DNA of 12,905 nucleotides from Oscillospiraceae bacterium (GCA_009788105.1 WQSD01000015.1:1-12905), one strand, 5' to 3'. Numbered from the stretch's first letter, positions 1 to 7,161 are shown. Numbers and translations are program-made. The notes: generated by a model from the letters alone, not told the origin.

Positions 1-2
1 TT

Positions 3-59
3 CTTTCCGCCTTGTTTGGCGTGGGGATTGGCTTGTTTTTGGGAACGAAAATTTTTTAA
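3..59 (+). CDS. possible 3' end of a plus-strand membrane protein (partial)
   Basis: One plus-strand frame open from the window edge gives about 18 residues, very hydrophobic and glycine-rich (ending GLFLGTKIF), then TAA at 57-59. This looks like the last transmembrane helix of a protein whose body lies upstream of the window. It would converge on the sigma-factor gene. The minus strand between 70 and 1 has no ATG, GTG or TTG start, so no gene (such as an anti-sigma) begins there. The fragment is too short to assign to a family, and another plus frame is also open here, so the call is weak. Confidence 0.3.
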   Translation, partial: LSALFGVGIGLFLGTKIF

Positions 60-70
60 CTTTTTTCGTT
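44..70. terminator. possible bidirectional terminator between convergent genes
   Basis: The arms AACGAAAA (44-51) and TTTTCGTT (63-70) form an 8-bp inverted repeat with an 11-nt T-rich loop. It lies between the putative plus-strand gene end (59) and the sigma-factor stop codon (71-73). T runs are present, but the stem has only two G-C pairs, so it may be weak or fortuitous. Confidence 0.3.
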
Positions 71-577
71 TTAGGGCTTGACTTTTCTTAGCAGGTTTAA
101 TTTTTGTTTTCCGTAAAACAATCTCGTTTTCACGGTATTTACAGAAAGTTTGTGTTTGTTCGCAATTTCGGAGTAGGAAAGCTCGTTCACATAATAATCT
201 ACAAGTATGTCCCGGTGCAGCTGTGCAAGACTGTGTATCGCTGAAAATGCAGCATTTAATTCGTCGCTGTTATCTTCGTCGATTTCCTTGAAAAATTCCG
301 TGTCGTCCGCAAGTGCAAGGGTGTCCATGATGCCTGCGTCATCAAGAGATATGCTGACTACTTTGTTGTTAAAGCGTCTGGCATAGCGATTACGGGCGAT
401 TTTCCATATCCATGCGCTAATGTTTTGGGCATTGCTTTTTGGCAGAGATTTTACTATCTCAAGCAGTATCTCTTGTGACAAATCCCGTGCGTCATCAATG
501 TTGTTTAGCCTGCTTACACAGAATCCGAAAATTTTGTCTGCGTATTCCGCGACTATTTGCTCAATATTATGGTTCAC
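71..577 (-). CDS. ECF-type RNA polymerase sigma factor
   Basis: A 168-residue sigma-70 family protein of two-domain (ECF, group IV) architecture. Region 2 spans about residues 7-72 and includes DDARDLSQEILLEIVKSL and the WIWKIARNRYARR segment that contacts the -10 element. Region 4 spans about 107-165 and ends in a helix-turn-helix, LSYSEIANKHKLSVNTVKTRL (134-154), for -35 recognition. The start is GTG at 577, chosen because AAGGAGG lies just upstream; an in-frame ATG at 679 would add 34 residues without a ribosome site and would run back into the rpe terminator. No anti-sigma gene adjoins it inside the window, and its regulon cannot be read from sequence. Family assignment is secure; the inducing signal is unknown. 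Confidence 0.9.
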   Translation of the reverse strand: MNHNIEQIVAEYADKIFGFCVSRLNNIDDARDLSQEILLEIVKSLPKSNAQNISAWIWKIARNRYARRFNNKVVSISLDDAGIMDTLALADDTEFFKEIDEDNSDELNAAFSAIHSLAQLHRDILVDYYVNELSYSEIANKHKLSVNTVKTRLFYGKQKLNLLRKVKP

Positions 578-605
578 ACTTTCTCCTCCTTGATTTTGAA
601 TTTTT

Positions 606-619
606 TTGAAGCGCTTCAA
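606..619. promoter_or_regulatory. 14-bp perfect palindrome upstream of the sigma gene
   Basis: TTGAAGCGCTTCAA is a perfect palindrome lying 29-42 bases before the GTG start of the sigma gene, downstream of the likely promoter. Its symmetry and position suit a dimeric repressor operator or a leader hairpin. Nothing identifies the binding protein. Confidence 0.35.
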
Positions 620-661
620 CAATATAGTGTCGACTTCTGCGAAAATGTTCATGAGTTTTAT

Positions 662-699
662 AAAAAAAAGATTGAACAACTTGATTGCTCAATCTTTTT
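662..699 (-). terminator. Rho-independent terminator of rpe
   Basis: Read on the minus strand, AAAAAGATTGA (699-689) pairs perfectly with TCAATCTTTTT (675-665) across a 13-nt loop, and the T run continues to 662. The left arm overlaps the rpe stop codon (698-700), so transcription ends immediately after rpe. This separates rpe from the sigma gene, which should therefore have its own promoter. Confidence 0.85.
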
Positions 700-1351
700 A
701 TTGCCCACACCGTTCCCGCATCTCCCTCACAGCCGCTACCATGTCATCGGCACGGAAAAGTGCCGCTCCTGCCACAACAATACTTGCCCCAGCAGACACA
801 ACGCTTGCCACGTTGTGCGGGGTGATTCCGCCGTCCACTTGTACGGGAATATCATATCCGCAGTGGGCGACAAGAGCCTTGGTTTCAGCAATTTTTTCTA
901 CAGCAACAGGCATGAAAGACTGACCTGTAAACCCCGGCTCTACTGACATGATGAGAACCATGTCCACCAGCGGCAGATATGGCGCAAGTGTGGCGACCGG
1001 GGTGGCTGGCTTGATGGACAGTCCAGCCTTTGCCCCCGCGGTACGAATAGCCTTTAGGGTAGCGGAAACATCCTCACACGCCTCGAGATGCACAGTGATA
1101 ATATCACTTCCTGCGTTGACAAAATCGGATATGTAGCGAACAGGCTCGGTAATCATCAGGTGGGTGTCAATGGTAAGGGTGCAGGCACGGCGAACCGCAC
1201 GAATCACATCCACGCCAAAGGTGATATTTGGCACGAAATGTCCGTCCATAATGTCCATGTGAAGCCACTGACAGCCGGCACTTTCGGCTCGCGTGACCTC
1301 TGCACCAAGGTTGGTGAAATCGGCGGCGAGCAGGGAAGGGGAAATTATCAT
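698..1351 (-). CDS. rpe: ribulose-phosphate 3-epimerase
   Basis: A 217-residue TIM-barrel enzyme that interconverts D-ribulose 5-phosphate and D-xylulose 5-phosphate in the cytosolic pentose phosphate pathway. Family landmarks are all in order: ISPSLLAADF (3-12), HMDIMDGHFVPN (31-42) with metal ligands H31 and D33, DTHLMI (62-67) with H64, VHLEA (87-91), LSIKPATPV (111-119), MSVEPGFTGQSF (135-146) and VQVDGG (170-175) with D173. Length is typical. The start is ATG at 1351, where the conserved ISPS motif begins, with a modest purine-rich ribosome site (AAGAGAAAG); a longer in-frame extension to 1483 has no family similarity. The usual clostridial neighbours (rsgA, prkC) are absent. Confidence 0.97.
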   Translation of the reverse strand: MIISPSLLAADFTNLGAEVTRAESAGCQWLHMDIMDGHFVPNITFGVDVIRAVRRACTLTIDTHLMITEPVRYISDFVNAGSDIITVHLEACEDVSATLKAIRTAGAKAGLSIKPATPVATLAPYLPLVDMVLIMSVEPGFTGQSFMPVAVEKIAETKALVAHCGYDIPVQVDGGITPHNVASVVSAGASIVVAGAALFRADDMVAAVREMRERCGQ

Positions 1352-1496
1352 TTTTCTTTCTCTTTTCTGTGTCAGATTGGGCGGTGTTTCATATCTTGAT
1401 AGAAGGCAAGCGAAACCGCAAGCCCGCACCTTGAGTTTGGCTTTTGATGTGTAAAGCAAAGGAAGTGTTATAAAGACAGTCAAGGCGAGGTGCTTA

Positions 1497-1502
1497 TATA
1501 AT
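1497..1502 (+). promoter_or_regulatory. possible plus-strand -10 box ahead of a hairpin
   Basis: A perfect TATAAT lies just before the hairpin at 1505-1530. The best -35 is only a partial match (AAGACA, 18-bp spacer). If active it would transcribe the non-coding stretch 1508-1695 and run antisense into the end of the SGNH-like gene. It may equally be chance in AT-rich DNA. Confidence 0.25.
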
Positions 1503-1504
1503 TT

Positions 1505-1536
1505 AGGGCGGAAGCAAATGCTTCCGTCCTATTTTT
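1505..1536 (+). terminator. strong hairpin with T tract
   Basis: AGGGCGGAAGC (1505-1515) pairs with GCTTCCGTCCT (1520-1530) over 11 bp with one G-U and a 4-nt loop, followed by ATTTTT. It has the form of an intrinsic terminator on the plus strand. On the minus strand the hairpin also forms but is followed by the poorer AAATTATAT, and it could end the envelope operon read from 2670. No plus-strand gene precedes it, so its true direction is uncertain. Confidence 0.5.
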
Positions 1537-1695
1537 GGTGGAGGTGTCCACAGGCTTTGTACGGCGGGAATTTTGTTACCAACACCCCTACTCAGGAAAC
1601 ACCCGATAGTTGCTCATTTGAGATGGAACTGTTTCTGTCGCATAAAGCCACGCTCGTCTACTTACGCCTGCTTTTCCGTTAGGAGGCTGTTGACC
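1531..1695 (-). other. non-coding, structured stretch; possible dispersed-repeat remnant
   Basis: No intact gene. Read on the minus strand it holds several nested pairings: GGCTTT with AAAGCC about 90 nt apart, CAGAAACA with TGTTTCCTG (one bulged C), and CTC-AAAT-GAG inside, plus GTGGA-CACC-TCCAC near the end. Conceptual minus-strand translation gives a frame interrupted by one TGA and reading ...GVGNKIPAVQSLWTPPP into the adjacent hairpin. From memory, similar short sequences recur in clostridial genomes; this could not be checked here. It may be a degenerate repeat or an unannotated structured RNA. Confidence 0.3.
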
Positions 1696-2670
1696 TTAAT
1701 TTGAAAGATAGTTTTCCATCAATATTGACGCGAAATAACGGGAAAGTTTTTCTGCACCGGTAACATTCAAGTTCAAACCGCCGTTGTGCGTATCAACAGA
1801 AAAATCAAGCCCGATAGTATCAAGACTATCAAGAAAATTATAGTACGAAACCCCGGGCTGTGCCGCAAACTCGCGAATTTGTGCTTCAAATTCATCGTAC
1901 CAATGAGGGAACATTCGTGGTGGCATGATAAGCACAAAATCGATTCCTCGTTCATAACAAAGGTCAGCCATGCGTTGCAAATAATACATATTTTCAGCAT
2001 AAAAATCGTAATTAGCATGAATGCGCCTTGCGGGCAAAGCACCTAATGGTTGAATGTTTTCGTTAGGCAAAAATCCGTTATCTGTGTGCGACCGACGAGA
2101 AAAAAGATAACGGAAATCTTCCCTTGTTAAGCTGTCAAATCGTGAATTGTATCGCAAAATCGGAAAAACATAGGACAAAAATGATTCTCCTTCGGTCATA
2201 GAAGCGCGTATTATATCAATTCTGTCACGGGACCAACGCATATTATCAATGGTTAGGCGGTTATACGCCTCCACATTTCGCATAGGTGTGCGGGAGTGCA
2301 TATCACGCACATCACCATGGCGGCGGTCATATCGCAAAGCGTGAACACTAAACACTACTACCGACGGAGTTTCGTGTCGAAGTGTTTCCCTAAGAATATA
2401 ATAGGATTGCCAGACAAATTGGTGCGGTGTGCCACGAATAAACGAGGTAAATCCCTCTTGCTCGTACATAAGCGATGGTATAAAACTTGAGTAAACATCG
2501 CAGTCACCGATAAAAATCACATCGTGGTCACGAGAAGAAAAATACCATTCTGCAATCATTGAACCTTCGATAAATTCCACAGCATATTTTGGCGATAGCA
2601 ATAAATTCAAAAACGCAAATAACAACACAAAAACCAGTATAACCGACAAAACACTAATGACTTTTTTCAT
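1696..2670 (-). CDS. SGNH-like partner protein of an MBOAT acyltransferase
   Basis: A 324-residue protein with one N-terminal transmembrane or uncleaved signal segment (about 4-25) and an extracellular domain. Its shape fits the AlgJ/AlgX/PatB-type partners that finish O-acyl transfer begun by a membrane MBOAT protein. Block I is VIFIGDCDVYSSF (51-63), with Cys57 where a catalytic Ser is expected; the C-terminal block is DTHNGG (293-298), supplying the candidate Asp293/His295, followed by LNVTGAEKLS. The start is ATG at 2670, behind AAAGGAG; an in-frame extension to 2757 would overlap the MBOAT gene. It begins 25 bases after the MBOAT stop, so the two are almost surely co-transcribed. The substrate (peptidoglycan or a surface polysaccharide) cannot be told from sequence. 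Confidence 0.75.
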   Translation of the reverse strand: MKKVISVLSVILVFVLLFAFLNLLLSPKYAVEFIEGSMIAEWYFSSRDHDVIFIGDCDVYSSFIPSLMYEQEGFTSFIRGTPHQFVWQSYYILRETLRHETPSVVVFSVHALRYDRRHGDVRDMHSRTPMRNVEAYNRLTIDNMRWSRDRIDIIRASMTEGESFLSYVFPILRYNSRFDSLTREDFRYLFSRRSHTDNGFLPNENIQPLGALPARRIHANYDFYAENMYYLQRMADLCYERGIDFVLIMPPRMFPHWYDEFEAQIREFAAQPGVSYYNFLDSLDTIGLDFSVDTHNGGLNLNVTGAEKLSRYFASILMENYLSN

Positions 2671-2695
2671 GCTACGCTCCTTTGTTGTTGTCAAA

Positions 2696-3985
2696 CTAAA
2701 AATCTCCATAAATGAAATCGCTTGCATCAAAACCAAATCCATATATGCCAAAAACAATATTTAGCAAAATAACAGCACAAAGAAGAGCGGTTTTAGTTTC
2801 GGCTTTCATTGACTTGATTTTGTTAATAAATATTGTTTTTCGCGAGTCGAAAACAAACACCCATCCGGCAAATATCCCCAGCACAATCCAGTCAGTTAAT
2901 GTTAGCCCCAAGTTCAGAATGTTTTGCCCAACATCCACAAAATTAAAGTTAGTAAAAACAGTAGAGGTCATGCGAATCGCCAACATAGTGTTGTCTTGCC
3001 AAATAAAAAAGGACCAAAGGAAGGACACTATAACAAAGGTAATCAAGCGATTTAGCCATTTGAACCTTGTATTATACTTATCCCCAAGAAAAACAAACGC
3101 TCCGTGGAAAAAGCCCCATACTATATAGCTAACCCCGTGCCAAATTCCAGAAACAAAAAACGCAACTGTTAAACTTATAAATTGGCGTATTTTGCCGTGT
3201 TTGCTGCCGCCCAAAGGAATATAGATATAATCTTTCAGCCAGCGACCTAATGAAATATGCCAACGACGCCAAAATTCTTTGATGTTTTGTGATAAATATG
3301 GTGCATCGAAATTTTCGATAAGGTTTATTCCAAAAAAATTTGATATACCCAGCACCACATCTATGCCACCGCTAAAATCTGCATACAGCAACACCGAGTA
3401 CATAAACATGGCAAGCAACGCGTAGCCGCCCGTATACACATCAGGTTTTTCGCTTAATGTTGCAATGATAATTGAAGCTCGGCGAGCAACAACAAACATT
3501 TTCAGCAACCCCCACGAAATGCGGAGCGCACCAGCATAAAAATTGTTCCAAGACAAGGGTCGCTTTGCATCTATTTCTGCTTTGAACTCATCAAACTTTG
3601 AAATCGGTCCCATAAATAAATGTGGGATGAAAATAACATAGAAAATATAGTAAAATGGATTGCGTTCTGCGGGATATTTCCCTTTATAGACGTCTATAAG
3701 ATATGATAAGACCTGTAATGTGTAGTATGATATACCCAAAGACACCCAAAATGCCACTCGTGAGCTAAAACCGTCTGCAAAAAAAGGAAGAAAGCGTAAT
3801 CCGGTTAAAATCCCTGCATTTAACGCTATAACAACAATAAATATTATTCGCCTATACTTTGACCCAAAACACCGAGCGGCAATAAATGTCGTGCCAATGC
3901 TAATGGAAATCAGCAAAAAGTTTTGGATGCCTAAGACAGCATATACAAGTAGGCTAATGGCTAATATGAGTATGTTTTTAAGCAC
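2696..3985 (-). CDS. MBOAT family membrane O-acyltransferase (AlgI/PatA/DltB-like)
   Basis: A 429-residue polytopic membrane protein. Members of this family move acyl groups, usually acetyl, across the membrane for O-acetylation of alginate, peptidoglycan or other glycans, or D-Ala for teichoic acids. Signature segments are PHLFMGPISKFDEF (121-134), FSGGIDVVLGIS (204-215), FWRRWHISLGRWLKDYIYIPLGG (238-260) and SGIWHGVSYIVWGFFHGA (279-296); H283 and H294 are the conserved active-channel histidines. The C-terminus (YGFGFDASDFIYGDF) is also typical. The start is GTG at 3985, 5 nt after AGGAGA. It is followed directly by the SGNH-like partner. No dlt genes are present, so an AlgI/PatA-like role is preferred over DltB. 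Confidence 0.92.
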   Translation of the reverse strand: MLKNILILAISLLVYAVLGIQNFLLISISIGTTFIAARCFGSKYRRIIFIVVIALNAGILTGLRFLPFFADGFSSRVAFWVSLGISYYTLQVLSYLIDVYKGKYPAERNPFYYIFYVIFIPHLFMGPISKFDEFKAEIDAKRPLSWNNFYAGALRISWGLLKMFVVARRASIIIATLSEKPDVYTGGYALLAMFMYSVLLYADFSGGIDVVLGISNFFGINLIENFDAPYLSQNIKEFWRRWHISLGRWLKDYIYIPLGGSKHGKIRQFISLTVAFFVSGIWHGVSYIVWGFFHGAFVFLGDKYNTRFKWLNRLITFVIVSFLWSFFIWQDNTMLAIRMTSTVFTNFNFVDVGQNILNLGLTLTDWIVLGIFAGWVFVFDSRKTIFINKIKSMKAETKTALLCAVILLNIVFGIYGFGFDASDFIYGDF

Positions 3986-4009
3986 ATGGCTCTCCTAAAT
4001 TTATTATTC

Positions 4010-4023
4010 GAGTGTGTTGAATA
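4010..4023 (+). repeat. 14-nt motif shared with the minD leader region
   Basis: GAGTGTGTTGAATA occurs here and again exactly at 10311-10324, just after the -10 box of the MinD-like gene. Here it abuts the REP-like element starting at 4023. Function unknown; a short exact match of this length could be chance. Confidence 0.3.
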
Positions 4024-4064
4024 TCTCGGCGGATAGGCGGCGTTTTTCCGCCTGGAGCGTATTT
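4023..4064 (+). repeat. REP-like palindromic repeat, copy 1
   Basis: A 42-nt element beginning ATCTCGGCG and ending GGAGCGTATTT, with a central hairpin AGGCGG (4035-4040) / CCGCCT (4048-4053) and 7-nt loop. A second copy on the other strand at 7121-7161 matches at about 34 of 42 aligned positions, with both ends identical. It lies in the gap between the transglutaminase-like gene and the MBOAT gene. Confidence 0.6.
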
Positions 4065-4125
4065 TTCTTGTTTTGTCAAAGGGGTTTTCGTTGCGTAGCA
4101 ATGATTTTTGACGAAACAAGAAAAA
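4062..4125. repeat. 19-bp inverted repeat forming a long hairpin
   Basis: Arms TTTTTCTTGTTTTGTCAAA (4062-4080) and TTTGACGAAACAAGAAAAA (4107-4125) pair at all 19 positions, one as G-U. The 26-nt loop holds its own 6-bp hairpin (CGTTGC-GTA-GCAATG, 4089-4103). It follows the stop of the minus-strand gene at 4172 by about 46 bases and may attenuate read-through or stabilise the upstream mRNA. Lack of a T run after it argues against a standard terminator. Confidence 0.55.
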
Positions 4126-4171
4126 CGAGGTTGAAACATGATTGACCTGAATCCGTCTTATTCAATACCCC

Positions 4172-5866
4172 CTATTCAGCCGCAGGCCATCTGCTAACAT
4201 CCCATCGGCGGTCGTTTTGTGCTCTACAAGATAATTTTTGAGCATCAGTTAATGGTCCTATGCAAAAACAACCTGAATGCCTGGAAGGGGTGGCATCAAA
4301 GTGGCGCCACACACCGCCCATATATACAAGATTCCAATAGTGGCAGTGGGCAATTGTATGAATCAAGTAATTTCTAATACCCATCTGAGTTAGTGCCCGC
4401 TGAATAACACGCGCCTTGACATAACAATTTCCGCTCATGTTTCTCATGGCATGGTCAATAGCATCAGGGCGTCCCCATGCTGAAGTGTGTCTTACCAGTC
4501 GCCGTACTTGTGACACAACACCAAGCACATCACGTCCCGCCAAGTGATTGTTGAAAAACACTGCAAAGTCATGGTCAATATCCGGCTGACCGCGGCGTAC
4601 TGTAATTCGGCGACGAACCGTTGATGTGTTTCCGCGGCTGTCTGTAGCGGAATATGTGGCATAGGTTGCACCTGCACGATTAAGCACAACTGCGCTGTAA
4701 TCAACAGTAACTGTCACAGGTGCGCCGGTTCGTGCATCTGTGGCACTAACTCCACCAAGCCAATTAACACCTGCACCGTTATCAATTGTAATATTTGTCG
4801 CACCGGTTATAACCGGCGGGCGACGGTCATCGTTAATCGTTACAGTTGCCGAACGTGAAATAGTGTTGCCAAATCCATCTACAGCCGTGACTGTAACGGT
4901 TTGCGTTCCTCTTCTGTTGGTGTCAATTGTCGCCGGGTTCATTGTTAAACTCGCAACTCCCGAGCGGTCGGTTGCCGTGGTGACTATGTCATTCATTCCT
5001 ATGGATTGCCAATAGAAGATCGTCATGTTACGCAGTGTAAGGGTTGGGGGTGTAGTATCTTGCACAGTAATAGGTATTTGATAATCGACGCCGTTATATG
5101 CAAAGGAAAGCGTGTGTGCGCCCACTTGATTAAGGGGCAATGCGTTTATATATGCTTGGGGTATACGATTATAATTTGCGGCATTGTGCACCAAATCCGC
5201 CGCAGACAGCGTGTTCCCTAATTCAATCGTCCATTCAGAAACAATCCATTGTTCAATGGTCAATGTTAATTCTTTGCTGGTTGCGTTACCATATGCGTCG
5301 GTAACTGTAACATCAACAGTATGAACTCCAATCTCGCTCATATTACCTTCGCCCACTAACTCCATGGTCACATATGTCGGAGAATGGTCTGATATACTAA
5401 CAATAAAGCTACTTGGAATAACCTGGTCATGTTTGTGAACAGTAACATTTTGGAACTGGACAATAGGTGATGTGGTGTCTTGAACAGATAGAAGTACTAT
5501 GTGTTCTTCCTCGCGATAAGAAATCACAATTTCAGTTTCGCCGACTTGGGTTAATGCCACCGCTTCTATGTCAGTAACAAAAAACGGCAATTCAATGTGT
5601 TCCTCAGTAATTTTCTCAATAACAAAGTCTTGCAATGTCACATATAACGCCTCGCCAAGCTCTATAGTCACGCTTTGGAAGGAAAATGCGTGAACTTCTA
5701 TCGCAGGTTCTGGTTCTTTGTCTTCGTTGTCGTTATAGCCGTTTTCGTCATTATACGGATACTCTGTTTCTTCGATAGAATTGCACGCCGAAAAAGCTAT
5801 TAGAGAAACCGCAAAAAGCAGAAAACAAACCTGCAAAGTTATTAACTTCATTTTTTTTAGATACAT
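4172..5866 (-). CDS. lipoprotein with Ig-like repeats and a transglutaminase-like domain
   Basis: A 564-residue surface lipoprotein. A signal peptide ends in a lipobox (AFSAC, lipidated C28), followed by an acidic linker (31-56). One divergent Ig-like segment (about 58-129) is followed by beta-sandwich repeats of the DUF5011/HYR-like kind, opening with DTTSP (130), DTTPP (270) and DDRRPP (346) and ending in TDAYGN, VDGFGN and TDSRGN; a further segment lies around 205-269. The C-terminal domain (about 430-564) carries a papain-like transglutaminase triad: C481 in SGNCYVKA, H509 in HCHYWNLVY and D524 in FDATP. Such domains are proteases or amide cross-linkers; the substrate is unknown. ATG at 5866 has AAAGGA at good spacing. 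It begins 30 bases after the dipeptidase stop, so one operon is likely. Confidence 0.85.
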   Translation of the reverse strand: MYLKKMKLITLQVCFLLFAVSLIAFSACNSIEETEYPYNDENGYNDNEDKEPEPAIEVHAFSFQSVTIELGEALYVTLQDFVIEKITEEHIELPFFVTDIEAVALTQVGETEIVISYREEEHIVLLSVQDTTSPIVQFQNVTVHKHDQVIPSSFIVSISDHSPTYVTMELVGEGNMSEIGVHTVDVTVTDAYGNATSKELTLTIEQWIVSEWTIELGNTLSAADLVHNAANYNRIPQAYINALPLNQVGAHTLSFAYNGVDYQIPITVQDTTPPTLTLRNMTIFYWQSIGMNDIVTTATDRSGVASLTMNPATIDTNRRGTQTVTVTAVDGFGNTISRSATVTINDDRRPPVITGATNITIDNGAGVNWLGGVSATDARTGAPVTVTVDYSAVVLNRAGATYATYSATDSRGNTSTVRRRITVRRGQPDIDHDFAVFFNNHLAGRDVLGVVSQVRRLVRHTSAWGRPDAIDHAMRNMSGNCYVKARVIQRALTQMGIRNYLIHTIAHCHYWNLVYMGGVWRHFDATPSRHSGCFCIGPLTDAQKLSCRAQNDRRWDVSRWPAAE

Positions 5867-5896
5867 ATCTACGTCCTTTTTTCAGAATAAATTTAT

Positions 5897-7090
5897 TTAG
5901 GGTATGGCACTAACAAAATTCCGCAAGTGAAAATCGCCATTTATCCCACGATTGCTAATGGAGTTTCGTCCGTCTAAATCGTCGAAGTGCCACCACTCAG
6001 ATGATAACGCACCAAAGCCAGCCTCGACTAAAATATTATGTAAAGTGATAGCCGCTGGCGTCATGGAATGTGCAAAACTTAAATTAGCCCATCGGGTGTT
6101 ACTGTTCCATTGGGTAGGACGTTGCAACACAATTGCCAGCGCACTTAATTCATGAACTTGTGTCGGCATTTCAAGTGAATAATAGCTTACTATACGCTTG
6201 TACCAGTAATCTCCGACTTGACGTATCTGATATTCTTCGATACGCGCCAATCCAACGTCTATAGAAATGCCAAGCTGATGCCCGCTAATCCCGGTGGAAA
6301 TAAACCACCCCAAAGACCAGCCGTTGCTGGTTACTCCTCGGTGCACTGTAGGATTATCTCCCATCAGCTCTTCCATGGCGCGTCGTACACTAACTTGTAC
6401 ATCACGAGGTCGGAATGTGTCGTACATAATTATGCTATATCCGTACTGCAACGCACTTTGTTGTGCTGTGTAAACCTTGCGTGCTGTGCGATACAAGACC
6501 GGCATAACATACTGTTCGTATGCAAAACGAGCATTAAAATGGCGTGCGTTGTATAACGAATTGTATGTTATTTGCGGCAAGGCATACCCAGACGAGCGAA
6601 ACAGCGCACCGGAATGGTTGATGTTGTTGTAAATAATTGATGGAATAATATCTGGTAAATTTATCATGGCTATAGTATTGTCAATCCACCCAGTTTGTCC
6701 ATTCAAATCAACATACCACCAACTACCCTGCCCTGAAATTATACGAAAGCCCTCTCCCGGTTGTATTTCCGCAACAGAAACAGCTCCTGTTTCCGGCAAC
6801 TGCCGCAAATGAGTTTGCAAAAGCGAAAAACCGGATGCCCCGTTTATAGGCAGCTCAAAGTCTAAATTCTCGTTCAAAGGCCACCGGTCAGGGGGTGGTT
6901 GTATTATCTCTAACTCTTCTTGGATTTCTGCAATTGCCGAGGGCGGTTGTATCCTGGTGTGACCATGAAACACCACAGGAAGCAGCGAAAACTGAATAAC
7001 TTCGGCGTTAAACCATGTGAAAACAAAAAACAACAACAATATTAGCAACGCGCAAAACAATGCACCTGTCATACGTGAAAATTTTCTCAT
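5897..7090 (-). CDS. SH3-domain VanX-type D-Ala-D-Ala dipeptidase (peptidase M15)
   Basis: A 397-residue membrane-anchored protein: N-terminal transmembrane segment (about 8-27), Pro-rich linker, an SH3b-like domain (about 102-145, GFRIISGQGSWWYVDLNGQTGWI) and a peptidase M15 domain (about 165-395). The zinc site is complete: SGHQLGISID (269-278) gives H271 and D278, and SEWWHF (364-369) gives E365 and H368; FRPRD (226-230) carries the transition-state Arg. EWWHF fits the VanX/DdpX (M15D) subgroup better than VanY. A cell-wall-facing enzyme that cleaves D-Ala-D-Ala or trims peptide stems is inferred. The start is the ATG at 7090, 5 nt after GGAG; the GTG two codons earlier overlaps that site. 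No vanHA or vanRS genes are nearby, so vancomycin resistance is not implied. Confidence 0.85.
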   Translation of the reverse strand: MRKFSRMTGALFCALLILLLFFVFTWFNAEVIQFSLLPVVFHGHTRIQPPSAIAEIQEELEIIQPPPDRWPLNENLDFELPINGASGFSLLQTHLRQLPETGAVSVAEIQPGEGFRIISGQGSWWYVDLNGQTGWIDNTIAMINLPDIIPSIIYNNINHSGALFRSSGYALPQITYNSLYNARHFNARFAYEQYVMPVLYRTARKVYTAQQSALQYGYSIIMYDTFRPRDVQVSVRRAMEELMGDNPTVHRGVTSNGWSLGWFISTGISGHQLGISIDVGLARIEEYQIRQVGDYWYKRIVSYYSLEMPTQVHELSALAIVLQRPTQWNSNTRWANLSFAHSMTPAAITLHNILVEAGFGALSSEWWHFDDLDGRNSISNRGINGDFHLRNFVSAIP

Positions 7091-7099
7091 AAACACTCC

Positions 7100-7112
7100 G
7101 TGACACAGTCAC
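7100..7112. promoter_or_regulatory. GTGAC-N3-GTCAC inverted repeat abutting a ribosome site
   Basis: GTGAC (7100-7104) and GTCAC (7108-7112) form a 5-bp palindrome that directly adjoins the GGAG of the dipeptidase gene (7096-7099 on the minus strand). It could be a protein site or a small hairpin affecting translation start. Evidence is symmetry and position only. Confidence 0.25.
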
Positions 7113-7120
7113 ATTCGACC

Positions 7121-7161
7121 AAATACGCTCCGAGCGGCTGAACACCGCCTTTCGCCGAGAT
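7121..7161 (-). repeat. REP-like palindromic repeat, copy 2
   Basis: On the minus strand this 41-nt element starts ATCTCGGCG and ends GGAGCGTATTT, as copy 1 does at 4023-4064 on the plus strand. The central stem is shorter (GCGG / CCGC). It lies between the small lipoprotein stop (7188) and the dipeptidase start (7090). The conserved outer blocks and diverged loop indicate a mobile or regulatory repeat family rather than coding sequence. Confidence 0.6.

Noticed and set aside
1352..1483. N-terminal extension of rpe to 1483
   Set aside because: The conserved ISPS start motif begins at 1351; the extra 44 residues match nothing in the family and are low-quality coding sequence.
1531..1695. 6S RNA, tmRNA or SRP RNA in the gap after the SGNH-like gene
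   Set aside because: I could not find the long central-bubble hairpin of 6S, the tag frame and T-arm of tmRNA, or the GGAAG..AGCAG core of SRP RNA. Left as an unassigned structured stretch.
5897..7090. A vancomycin-resistance operon suggested by the VanX-like enzyme
   Set aside because: No D-Ala-D-Lac ligase (vanA), dehydrogenase (vanH) or vanRS two-component genes nearby, and the protein carries an SH3 domain and membrane anchor, fitting general wall remodelling.
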